From Adiantum capillus-veneris (lineage: Eukaryota; Streptophyta; Polypodiopsida; Polypodiales; Pteridaceae): 64,000 nt of DNA. Position numbers and translations under genes: made by a program. The first letter of the stretch is position 1. Each line of letters starts with the position of its first letter. This document shows positions 27,374 through 36,819 of the stretch, one piece after another. The notes below the pieces were generated by a model that saw only the letters and a program-made list of their open reading frames with translations, had not been told where the DNA came from and searched no databases. The stretch lies in assembly GCA_014529385.2 (NCBI GenBank), contig CM043960.1:28983396-29047395 (forward strand), given 5' to 3'.

Positions 27374-28016
27374 TTTGATTAGTGAAGGCTTAAGGGAGAA
27401 CCAATGAGAAGGCTCTTGGGATATCACCTAGAGGGGGAGGAATGGTAGGGGTGCAGCCTAATTGTCTCCCTCTTCAATGCTTGGTTCTTAGAGAGAGGTG
27501 GGAAGTAGGCTAGGGCGGGGGGGGGGTAAATAGGAGGAGAGAGGTGTCATAAAAGAGGGAGGGACCCCCAAAAAAAAACGCGCATGCTTAAAAACCCTAA
27601 AAATTGAATTTTTTTTAAAAGTTCCAAAGTTGACCCATTTGCCTCCAAAACATAAACTAACTTAAAAAGTCAATTTTTCTCCCCAAAATCCACTTTTCTC
27701 TCTCTCCCTCATTACTTTTCTCTCCCACACTCTTCCTCTTCTCCCTCCTCCCATTCTCTCTCTACAGTCAAGGCAGCCATAGCCAAAAGCTTTCCACCAC
27801 TCTCTTCCTCTCTCTCCATAGCTCCCCCTTCTCTCACACCTCCATCAACCCTCTACAGTCCCACACTCCATAGCCCACAGCTCCACTATCCTCTCTACCT
27901 CTCACTCCTCCCCTCTTTCTCTATCTCCACTGTCAAAGCCACCATAGGCAGCTCACCTCACCCTCCCCTCATTACTCAACTCTTTCAAATCCCTTCCTAA
28001 GCCCAACTTCCCAAGC
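27374..28016. other. Left subterminal region and CT-rich 5' leader of gene A
   Basis: No frame of note. It contains a G run near 27517, an A run near 27570 and, from 27690 to 28010, a strongly pyrimidine-rich stretch (ctctctctccctcatt and similar) typical of plant 5' leaders. A TATA box was not identified. Confidence 0.5.
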
Positions 28017-29341
28017 ATGTCCACGCATAGACGGCCCAAACCAGAGATAGAGGAGATTGTGTTGCACAACACAAAAGACTCAGATGGGGTATGGATCCCA
28101 CAAGTATTCAAGAAGGGTGCATGGATCTACATGCAACCATCATGTGCTAGACCTCATCGCGTACGGTGTCGAGGCATATTGGAACGTCATTGGAAGGGCC
28201 GGCTATTGGCATTCAAAGAAACAAAGTCCGGAATGGTGGCCATCGTGCAACACATCTACAGTGCAGCTGAGCTCCACCTCAAGAGAGCTTCAACTCAATT
28301 TGCACCTCATTGTAAGTTTTCATGGTTTAGCTATCCCATGCATATGTCATGTTTACGTTTATGTGATCATTATGTTTAACTAAAGGCATTTGTAAAGATG
28401 TTTTTTCATCCAGCTTAGTTGAGGAGCAGCTACTTGAGTGCCTCTCAGGCACGTTCATGGTTGTGCATGCTCACATTGGGGAGCTTATGTTTCCTAATGT
28501 TTCATCGAAAAAACTTATCGAGCAGCGAATATTCATGTACTCCCACAAGTACGTGGTGCCGAAGTCAAGCCAAAGCTATGGTAGGTTAGAAGCTGTGGAG
28601 ACACCCTCATTGGAGAGTGCAGAATGGCCAACTCCAGACCATTGGGCTTTGCTTTCTTTCAAGCGCAAGGTGCTGCAAGATTTCCAAGGGTCCCTAAAGT
28701 TTGGTAAGGCAACCAAATCGGTGGGTCTCAATTGGCATTGTCCCATTCATTTGTTTGTGCATGCATTCCGCTCTCTGCCGATTGTAGAAACACCAACAAT
28801 GTTTGTTTGCAAAGAAGTTGACCTAGATGCAATGGACACCATTCTAGGTGTCAATTGGAGCTATGTTGACGGTTTGCATGATGGTGACCGTTATAAGTGC
28901 AATGTGTCCCCCACACATCTTTGCCTTCGGTATTTGAAAGCAAGGTGCACCTTGTATGCACGGTTTAGCTATGAGAGGTGGATGCACAAATGTGGAAAAT
29001 GGATACCCTTGTAGTTGACAGCCGAAGAGATTCAATCCTTTGAAATTTGTGTCCGCATGCCCAATAACGAGGTGGAGGTGGTTGCAGTGAATCCGCATTG
29101 GACTCTTGCCAATCTTTGGGAACACTTTGTCATAATGGGATTCAAGGATGTCGGTAATGCAAGTTTCAAACTAGAACAACGCAAGGTCTGCTTTGTGCTT
29201 GCTTAGCTACCTTTTCTTATTTTTTGTGGGTTTTTGTATTTTGATTGGCCATTTTTGGTTGTATAGATTGGAAGGCGGATGGAGGCCACTATGCTTGTTT
29301 ACAAAGATTGGGCTACAGACGAAATCATCTTGTCTAAGTGA
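28017..29341 (+). CDS. Transposon gene A, unknown protein, three exons
   Basis: Proposed exons 28017-28311, 28419-29185 and 29267-29341, with GT-AG introns of 107 and 81 bases (donors GTAAGT and GTCTGC; acceptors CTTAG and TATAG). The joined frame stays open for 379 codons except for one TAG at 29012-29014, after which the frame continues unchanged. The product has a charged start (MSTHRRPKPEIEEI), a Trp/Tyr-rich middle (SWY-type stretches, NWHCPIHLFVHAF) and a Cys-containing region LRYLKARCTLYARFSYERW. No family was recognised and no membrane segment is seen. It may be an accessory protein of the transposon. The exon model rests on frame continuity only. Confidence 0.6.
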
Positions 29342-29498
29342 ATTGGCTTGTAACTTTAATCGTTTATATATTGGATATTTTATTAAAGATTTTGAAAATT
29401 TTTAAGGTGTTGTACTTGATTTTGTACTTGAGTTTTAAGGTGGTGTAAATTTATTTTTTAAATGCATATTTTTTATTTTTTTCGAGATGGAATATGTC

Positions 29499-29505
29499 TA
29501 TATAA
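29499..29505 (+). promoter_or_regulatory. TATA box of gene B
   Basis: CTATATAAGG lies 82 bases before the ATG of gene B, with no competing ATG in between, as expected for a short 5' leader. Confidence 0.6.
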
Positions 29506-29586
29506 GGAGGACCACCTCCTCATTTCACCATTTTCATCCCAGCATTGCAGAGAGACCTAGCATACCCAATCACGCAAAGAGAAGAA

Positions 29587-31148
29587 ATGGCTGCTACTAG
29601 TGCTTTAGATGCATTCCTTACTGAGGTTGGGCATGCAAATCGCCCTGAGCTTCAAGCATTTTTCACAACCCAACCCGATTTGGAAACCACCTTGACCCTC
29701 CACTCTCAATCTCTTGAGCACATTACTTCATACATTTCCACGTGCATGGGGAGATTCATTGTTGAGTTACCAAACCGGCCAGGGCAATGGGTCCCTGAAG
29801 GCCTTCTCCACCACATCTACCAAGGGGACAGGCCATTTCGTCAGCGGCTTGCACGCTTTGCCACCATAGCACAACCCGCACGACAATATGTGCGGCTTGA
29901 AGCTGATGATGTGCGAGCAATGCGTAAGGGAAGGATGGGAAACACTTTTTTCTCTATTCAGGCCATAATGATCTTCCTCCTTCACGAGTGCCCAGCAGGC
30001 CCTGACGTAGTGCTACCTCACTTGCAGATCGGCGGGGTATTGGCTGATGTGAAGGACACCAAGCCCGCGGCCATTGACTTATCCGCAGAGGAGAGGACGC
30101 TTGCCTTGACCTACCTTGTAGGGATTCAAGGCCTCTTGGAGGCCTCTCCATCAGTCGGTTCATCATCCGGACCGCCACAAGGAACCACCACTCGGGATGC
30201 CATCCCTAAGGTAGAGATTACCCGCTTCTCCTCCATTGTGGTGGGTGGGGAGGAGTTTGTGTTTATGCACGATCTGGAGAAATCCTTTGAGCTTTGCATG
30301 GATGAGTGTTTCGCCATCCTCGATGCCCATGGCAAGTTTGATCTTGATACCACCACCTCCCATGACGATGATCTCCTACTGCCTATGGGGAATACTTTGG
30401 CGGACACAGTGGCGATCGCACAAGCCGAGGTGGCAGCGGCCGAGCAGGCCAAGGTCTCTGAGGAGGAGTTTGTGGCCGTGCAAGCCATGTGTTTGGCTAA
30501 ACGCGCAAGAGTGGATTCACCACCACCTGCTGCAACACCTGTTTTGCTTATTCCAAAGGGGAAGTCAAGCGTGGATCTTTACTTGCACCCGGATGCCGAT
30601 GAGGAGGATCGTAGACAAGAGGTATAGATGCTCACTTACATTTGATTGTTACAAATGATTTTGTTAATGTTATATGATAATTCTGTGCCATATCTCAGAA
30701 AACCTATGTTCTGCAGGATGTTTTGGAGGTTGACGCCTGGGCGCAACGGTCAGGGGAGAGGAGGACCTCGTTCGGACCTCAAGTGGCACTTGCTCACTAC
30801 CTCGGCACACTTCCCACTGGTGTCGTGGTGTTTGTCCATGCCGACTACTCTCCCAATGGTCGCTACAACATTTTTGCTCTCCGTTCACTCTCCAAGGCGT
30901 TGTGTTTAACAACACTTGCCCAAACGGCCAACCTTGTAGTGCTTGTAAAGAAATATTTTGCAATATCCACTTTCGGTGTAAACTTTCGTGGGCGCCTTAT
31001 TGCCCATGTCGGCATGAACCAAGCTGTAGGGGTTAATGACACCCAAGAAATCACAACCACTTTACTTAACAAGGAGCCACCCCAAAAGGCCAAGCGCCAG
31101 AAAATTGTAATTAGAAAGATCCTAAAGCAAAAGCCGGATATCATGTAA
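29587..31148 (+). CDS. Transposon gene B, unknown 488-residue protein, two exons
   Basis: Exons 29587-30621 and 30717-31148 with a 95-base GT-AG intron (AGACAAGAG|GTATAG ... TTCTGCAG|GATG), joined in phase. The frame is fully open, unlike genes A and D. The first 170 residues are helical (LQAFFTTQPDLETTL, AMRKGRMGNTFFSIQA). A Ser-rich linker, a second folded region (SSIVVGGEEFVFMHDLEKSF), an acidic patch TTSHDDDLLLP, an Ala/Glu-rich helix and a KRAR patch follow. Exon 2 encodes LAHYLGTLPTGVVVFVHADY and ends in the strongly basic AKRQKIVIRKILKQK, a likely nuclear signal. No known domain recognised. A nuclear role alongside the transposase or the H3-like protein is inference. Confidence 0.7.
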
Positions 31149-31385
31149 AGCATTGATTTCTTTAATGAAACTACTTTTTGTTGTCTATGACTCTCTTTCT
31201 TGCAAGGTTTTGAATTTCTTATATGTTGGGCTTCCATTGTGTATGAGAAGCACCATAATTTCTCCTATGACTACTAAAGGGTCTGGTAGGCATTAAAATT
31301 TAAAAAATGCATACTTTGTTATATCTAGGCTTCCAAAGTTATGTATGTGCCTAGTAAAGGGCTTGGAAGTCCCTAAAATATGCTG

Positions 31386-31449
31386 CCACAAGGGCGCGCA
31401 TTGGGGCTTTCCATCAGCTGATGAACTGTGCAAATGTGCACCCTTGTGG
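31386..31449. repeat. Inverted repeat 1 in the convergent spacer
   Basis: Arms ccacaagggcgcgcattgg (31386-31404) and caaatgtgcacccttgtgg (31431-31449) are complementary with a few mismatches, around a 26-base loop. It is a diverged version of the perfect hairpin at 31909. Confidence 0.8.
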
Positions 31450-31546
31450 TAGATGAAATTGGACACATCTAAGATCATACCCGGGTACAAAACAGAGTGA
31501 CAAGACATTAATACCCAGTTGCAAAAGTGAAAGACATGGATACCCA

Positions 31547-31774
31547 GGTAACCTTAAGCCCATCTTGCCCCAGATACCTAAAGTTGTATCAACAAACCAC
31601 AAGAGTAAACTGTGGCAATATCTAAGCCCTTTTTGGAGTATAGGAGCATACCCAGTTACAAAACAGAGTGACCAGGTAACCTTAAGCCCATCTTGCCCTA
31701 GATACCTAAAGTTGTATTAACAAACCACAAGAGTAAACTTTGTGGCAATATCTAAGCCCTTTTTGGAGTATAGG
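31547..31774. repeat. Tandem direct repeat in the convergent spacer
   Basis: ggtaaccttaagcccatctt through tttttggagtatagga occurs at 31547-31645 and 31675-31774, nearly identical. Each copy is preceded by a cccagttgcaaaa or cccagttacaaaa motif. Confidence 0.88.
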
Positions 31775-31908
31775 ACTGACATGGACTAAGGGGGGATGAT
31801 TGCCAGTAGCATCTATGCTAATTGAAGCATTGAAGCAAACAAAACATACTTATTGCTTGTCAAAATTGTCTGGAAACCAGTGGAAAGTGTCTGGAAAGCA
31901 CTAGGAAA

Positions 31909-31982
31909 GGCTGCCACAAGGGCGCGCATTATGTCCATCCATAGGCCTCTGGAAGCCCCAAATGCGCGCCCTTGTGGCAGCC
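31909..31982. repeat. Perfect 22-bp inverted repeat in the convergent spacer
   Basis: Arms ggctgccacaagggcgcgca plus tt (31909-31930) and the exact complement at 31961-31982 surround a 30-base loop. The core CCACAAGGGCGCGCATT is shared with inverted repeat 1. It lies between convergent genes B and C, where it could be a transcription terminator, a protein binding site or a source of hairpin RNA. Confidence 0.92.
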
Positions 31983-32303
31983 AATTTGGGGGCATTCCAA
32001 GCCATTTTCAACACTTTGTAGATGTTTTTGCCATGCAATAGTGAGTCACATAGCATGGATACATCAGGAAGTGCATGCCCACTTAGCCAAGGTGCTAAAC
32101 GTAGGCAATTTTTCACAATAACAAGCTAATGGCTACACACATACAATAGAAGGTAGACAAAACTTGAACCAGTGCTACATTGTATGGTATAGAATTAAAA
32201 CAATACAATGGGCGGTGGAGTATACAATAAAAGATGCTTATATTCAAATTCTTCCCAATCTTGGAGTTCCGTAAATACAAAAAGGTTGATGCCTAATTAC
32301 AAG

Positions 32304-33167
32304 CTACTCCTCATGGCGCAAACGACGAGCAAGCTGCATATCCTTGGGCATAATGGTTACACGCTTTGCATGGATGGCACAGAGGTTAGAATCCTCGAAT
32401 ATGCCAGTTAAATATTGCTCTGTTGCCTCTTGGACTGCCTCTATGGCCACGGCGCCCATCCGAAACTGAGTGTTGTACAATTGCAAAACCTCCCTGCATA
32501 GACTTGCAAAAGGGGCCCTCCGAATCAAGAGCTCGGTGCTCTTTTGATAGTGTCGAATCTCCGCAAAAGCACGGCTGCGCTTTCGTACCTTCTGAGGTTG
32601 ACGTGGAGGTGCATTTTTGGCATGAGTCGGGGCAGCTTGCTTCCTCTTCTTGTAGACAATGCTCTTTCTCTTTTTTTTCTGCACAGGCACTTCCAACACC
32701 TCATAATCTGATTCCACCCACTCTCCATCTGATTCGTGCTCTTCACTATTGACCGGATGTGATGGTGTAGGTCCACTCCCTTTAGGAAGTGTCTTACCCC
32801 CAATAGACATGCGAGCCTGATAAGTTTGTATTTGGACACCAACCCATGGGGCATCTTCATCCGTTTGCGTCTCTTCGGAGCCTTCTGATGGTTGCTTTTG
32901 GCTGTTTGTTTCTTTGACCTGGTCGCTCTCATCCTCCCTGTTGCCATCAAAATCGTTGAAGTCCGATGAATAGACAACAAGGCGATGCTTCCGTCTCTCT
33001 TTTGCTACTGTAGAGGACTGGCCATGCTGATTTGAAGCTCCAGCTTCTTCTGTGTGGACTTCACCTTGAGCTTGTGAAGTTCCAGCTTTTGTTGCTGTAC
33101 CTTTGAGTCGTTGGCCATCCGGCCCCTCTGGATATGCAATCCTAGCCGTTTGTTTTGTTCTTGCCAT
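32304..33167 (-). CDS. Transposon-borne histone H3-like protein (gene C)
   Basis: 287 residues, intronless, from an ATG in a strong context (GCTACCATGGCA); an upstream in-frame start is rejected because the next residues after this ATG are the exact H3 start MARTKQTAR. Residues 10-115 are an acidic, Gln/Ser-rich insert absent from H3. Residues 117-129 ([13 protein letters not shown]) resemble H3 positions 6-18 with Met at the Lys9 position. A second acidic stretch and Lys/Arg clusters (KKKRKS, KKRK) follow. Residues 202-286 are an H3 histone fold: [14 protein letters not shown], loop 1 of normal H3 length, and [20 protein letters not shown]. By eye about 65% of fold residues match canonical H3. 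Normal loop length argues against a CENP-A-type variant. It is presumably nuclear and could enter nucleosomes or titrate H3 modifiers and readers. Confidence 0.93.
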   Translation of the reverse strand: MARTKQTARIAYPEGPDGQRLKGTATKAGTSQAQGEVHTEEAGASNQHGQSSTVAKERRKHRLVVYSSDFNDFDGNREDESDQVKETNSQKQPSEGSEETQTDEDAPWVGVQIQTYQARMSIGGKTLPKGSGPTPSHPVNSEEHESDGEWVESDYEVLEVPVQKKKRKSIVYKKRKQAAPTHAKNAPPRQPQKVRKRSRAFAEIRHYQKSTELLIRRAPFASLCREVLQLYNTQFRMGAVAIEAVQEATEQYLTGIFEDSNLCAIHAKRVTIMPKDMQLARRLRHEE

Positions 33168-33211
33168 GGTAGCACCTAGTAGGGAAAATGACAAAATGAG
33201 CCCCTTCAACC

Positions 33212-33220
33212 TTTAAATAG
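33212..33220 (-). promoter_or_regulatory. TATA-like box of the H3-like gene
   Basis: The minus strand reads CCTATTTAAAGG about 45 bases before the ATG. The resulting leader would be very short, about 15-20 bases. The gene thus appears to have its own promoter inside the transposon. Confidence 0.5.
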
Positions 33221-33308
33221 GTTTTTTTGAGATTTGGGCCCTTTCACACTATGCGGCCAATTGAGTGAAACTCAAATAAAGCAATTGAATTTAACAACTA
33301 AACCTGGA

Positions 33309-36178
33309 TCATGCGGACGGCTGACGCGACGTCCAAACGCTGCCTTTTTGATATTTATTTACACGCCAAGCTTCATGGCCCGGGGACGCTCGCGAGCGTT
33401 TCCACTTCTCGGATGCTGCAGTACGGGAAGCGTTGCATAACTGCTTTGCTAACATTGATTCTCTTGCTTTCTCAATAGTACGAGTTCTCCCAAAGGTGTG
33501 CCTAAAAAACCAGTTAAACATCTCTTGGAGGTAGTTGGAGTGTGAACTACCACCACCATGCCGAGTATTCTTGAAGTAGACTCCTTTTGCTCGATAGTGG
33601 GACTTCTCCATGCCTTGTGTACTCCATATATCAAGCGAACCATAGCGGTCCATGAAGTATGCACCATGCGCATAGAGAATGTGCTAAAACAACCAAAAAG
33701 GAGATAAGCGAATAGAAAAGTTGCATTTTCAAACATTGCATATGTATTAAGTCCGTTAAAACAAACCATGTAGTGTGTAATCTTGCTTTCAGACCATCCG
33801 TCCTTAGCGGCCTTTGTGAATTCATAAAGCACCTTCTTGAACTCCTCTTGCTGCTCAACGGTGGTGCTCGAAAGATTCATCAATTGCACAACCTTTTGAA
33901 AGGATGACCATACTAGCTTGCGTTGGTTAGCAACCTCCACATTGGGATCTTTGTCCGTCGTGCATGAACACAAATCTTTCCACAACTCCCACCGCTTCTC
34001 ACTTGCTAGATCGACACTTGCCTTGGATACCTGCATTGGAGACTTTGACATCTTCTTGAAAAATCGACGTGCCTTGGCTCCATTCATGGAAACCTTCTGT
34101 GCCACCTCATATGTCTTCTCCCTACAAGTCTCTGCTACAATGTTCACCCTTGATCGGTGACATCCAATCTCATTAAGGAGCGTCTCCACCCCCTGCAAGG
34201 AGTCTTTTGACCATTGAAGGGGCTTCATTGTGAAAGCATAATCAATGTGATGCTTTAGGATCCTATCAAATATTCGCATAAACGCATGCAATGTACAAAA
34301 GTGAACATTGTTGAGGGAGAAGGGAATTATGGGGTTCCACCCAGGATCTTTGCTATCCCTATTGGGCACCTACAGCATATCACATGAAAGAACCGAAGTT
34401 TGCCACTCCCTATTTATATGGTCATCATTATCTTCGTCCTGACCTTCCACTTGAGTTGCTCGACTTGTCTTGTGCCCTTTCGTACAGAATGGATAGGGAA
34501 GTAAAGAATTTGCACCTTGTTTGCATCCAAGCATGCACTTTATGGTCTTTAGATCACCACCTAAATGCCATTCAACATCAAACTCCCCACGTCCTGGAAC
34601 CATGAGCTTCTCACCGTTTATTTGAGCTTTAATGACCTTTGTGACCCATGGGATTCTACTGAAAATCCATGCAAGGACTTCATGTGTCTCTTTCGGAACT
34701 TCAATTGCACCAAGCCACCATATATCCTTCTCTGATTGCACACTAAAAGAGGGCTTTGTCGCTTCACTCGAACTGCAAGATTTCTTGGCATAAGCTAGGG
34801 CTTCATTCATAAGCGTGATGCTCATTCTCTCCAACTTTCTCCCTTTAACAATTACACACTCATCCAACTTCAGCACGAACACAAGCTTGCCTTCAAGAAC
34901 TGCCAACAACATAAAGCCTCAGAATGCTTGTTATGACACATCATAGAGCATGTAGGCAACTCTAAACTAACCTGCATCACTCAAATTGTAGAAAACAGCC
35001 ATGGACTGCTGCAATCGTATCAAGTCCACAAAGATATTGTTGAATTTGGTGTAAACAAACCCTTCGGTCCGCAACACACTGTTAGAAACAGCACCGCTTC
35101 CCTTCCCGAGGCCCTTCCTTCCTTGTGATTTGCTACGGAGCGGCTGAAGAGGCATCGTGTCTTCAATATACAAGTAGTCCCCTAATCGGTGAACAACATC
35201 TTCATTTGACACCTTCTTGGCAATCTGCACTCTGTGAGGAAGTGGGAATAGGTTTTCCGTGACTCCTCATCTTCTTAATGCATCTTTTAACACTTGATGT
35301 ATTGCTTGATAGCCCTTGGTACTAATCCCAACAGCATCACAAATATCCTGAATATCTAGATCAGTGACAATATTAGAAAAATCACTAAGAACTCTCTTAG
35401 TGATTTCGTCTTTCAAGTGTTTTGCCTCTGGAGCATCAAGCATCCCAATAAAATCCTCTTTGTTGAAACAAGAACGAAGTAAAGTAGCCCTAGCTTCCGC
35501 ATTCTCGCCGCACGTTTCTTGGACGAAGTTCCTATTGCCCAAAACAACAAGGATGAGCCGTATTAGACTTAAACAACATGAGGGACATAACATGTTACCT
35601 CATAGCTGTCACCCTTCGTTTTCTTGCACCTCCACGTGGTGCAAGAGTCTGAATTTCGGACAACTCTCGTTTCCTCACCCTACCTCCATGGCAGTACTCT
35701 TCATGTGTGAAAGAGTATCCTCAAGCTTTTTAATTACATTTTCCTTGGTTGTGATGGTGCTCCTTGCCTCCTCAAGCGCACTAGTAGCTGTTCGCATCTG
35801 ATTTTGAAGATTGTGGAAACTCCCATTGAGCAACTGCCAATGACGCAAGTAGATCTCGGACCGCGCAATCTCGTGTTTGTTGAGTCTCTTGCAGTAGCCC
35901 AACAAACCTTGCTCTCCATTTCCAATGTATTGCAACAGTGATGGAATGTTTGTAAAAGACGGATGAACATTGAGAGAAGGATCCTTTGGATACAAGCATC
36001 CGTCTGTCCAGAGATCCACATTCTTCTCCCCTTGAGCGCGGCGTTCGTTGGCTGAAGGTAATGTACCCAAGCATGTTTTCTTTGTCGGAACATACTCTTG
36101 AGGTAGGCGTAGGAAAAGCCCTGGAGACCTACCACGTGAAGAGCTTGTTCGGACATTGGTCACGTCGTCAAGAGGCAT
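33309..36178 (-). pseudogene. DDE-type transposase, four exons with isolated lesions (gene D)
   Basis: Start chosen at the ATG at 36178 (MPLDDVTNVRTSSSRG). Introns, minus strand: 35598-35532, 34971-34900 and 33766-33684, each GT-AG, 67-83 bases, with frame and motifs continuous across them. Candidate catalytic core: Asp in VFVLKLDECVIVKGRK, Asp in LGGDLKTIKCMLG followed by a Cys pair (GCKQ, PFC), CTLHAFMRIFDR, and Glu in STQGMEKSHYRAKGVYF. A helix-turn-helix-like ICDAVGISTKGYQAIHQVL precedes it. Lesions: a one-base shift near 35670, TGA at 35267-35269, TAG at 34370-34372. The arrangement Asp, Asp with Cys pair, LHxxxRI, QGxEK recalls poorly described DDE transposases of animals and other eukaryotes. 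I cannot name the superfamily. Confidence 0.75.
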
Positions 36179-36179
36179 T

Positions 36180-36262
36180 GTAGGATGGAGAGATGGAGCT
36201 TGAAGGATGGAGAGATAGAGCTTGTAGGATGGAGAGGTGGAACTTGAAGGATGGAGAGATGG
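36180..36262. repeat. Minisatellite upstream of the transposase start
   Basis: Three to four imperfect units of about 29 bases (aggatggagagatggagctt followed by ga) lie immediately before the transposase ATG, in its presumed 5' leader. Confidence 0.8.
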
Positions 36263-36650
36263 GTGTGTAGGTGTAGCAGCAGGTGCAGGTGCAAGGGGGA
36301 TGGGTGTAGGAGAGGAGCTTAGATTAGGAAGAAAAGTTTTCAATTTTGGGGGGAATTTCCTAAAAGTTTGGAGGGAGTCAAAAAATGTTGAATTTTGAGT
36401 AATTTAACTTAAAAATATTTTTTTTATTATGTGTATATGTTGGGGGTACTTTTTAGGGGGGAATAGAGTTTTTTTAAAAGTTTTTGAAAAAAGTCATTTT
36501 TTTAACCTCTTTGACCCACGGATTTGCTTAGGTGGCATGGGAGAGTTAAGAGGCCACTTACAAGTTGGCCAAAAAGTTAGAGAGAGAAGACCCCCTACCC
36601 CCCTACTTTTCAAATGGTTTACCCCCCCCTTCCCTACTTTTTAAATGGTT

Positions 36651-36681
<31 letters not shown>

Positions 36682-36795
36682 TTCCCCCTACCTTTTTAGG
36701 GATCAAAGGTGGAAGAGACCCTACCAAAATAGCCCCATTCAAATCCTTTGTCCCCCTTAATATTGGCAGGCTTCCTTTAAATTAGGGATTCTTAC
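36263..36795. other. Right subterminal region with a 31-base C tract
   Basis: No frame of note. It contains two near copies of a ttacccccc unit (from about 36613 and 36645) and an uninterrupted C run at about 36651-36681, plus the presumed transposase promoter region, where TATACA-like sequence occurs near 36432 on the minus strand. Confidence 0.6.
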
Positions 36796-36814
36796 AAGGC
36801 CCATGGAGAGTCCA
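36796..36814 (-). repeat. Right terminal inverted repeat
   Basis: The minus strand reads TGGACTCTCCATGGGCCTT. Outward it continues AAAAAAATCC-type sequence whose complement is CATTAGGAAAAAAA, mirroring the left flank. Confidence 0.85.
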
Positions 36815-36819
36815 TTTTT

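Larger units (their letters stand above)
27355..36814. mobile_element. 9.5-kb inverted-repeat DNA transposon carrying an H3-like gene
   Basis: The element interrupts the Helitron 1 helicase and is bounded by 19-bp inverted repeats TGGACTCTCC(T/A)TGGGCCTT with one mismatch. Beyond these lies a further inverted stretch CATTAGGAAAA (27341 and 36828) that may be repeat or target. Contents: gene A and gene B rightward, histone H3-like gene C and transposase gene D leftward, with a structured spacer between the convergent pairs. Ends carry poly-G/C runs and CT-rich sequence. The transposase does not show hAT, CACTA, MULE or PIF hallmarks that I can recognise. No clean target duplication was found. 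Gene D and gene A carry single stops, so this copy is recently disabled rather than ancient. Confidence 0.85.

Noticed and set aside
30126-30488. Minus-strand frame of 120 codons opposite gene B
   Set aside because: It is the antisense shadow of the well-supported gene B exon 1.
31813-32116. Four short frames around the inverted repeat
   Set aside because: They read the palindromic arms in both directions, giving mirrored peptides; no start context or motif.
32304-33167. Centromeric H3 (CENP-A/CENH3) identity
   Set aside because: Loop 1 has normal H3 length, and the tail start MARTKQTAR and [14 protein letters not shown] are of canonical H3 type.
32304-33209. Upstream start giving a 301-residue H3-like protein with a hydrophobic leader
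   Set aside because: The ATG at 33167 has the better context and begins the exact H3 tail; the extra 14 residues overlap the TATA-proximal leader.
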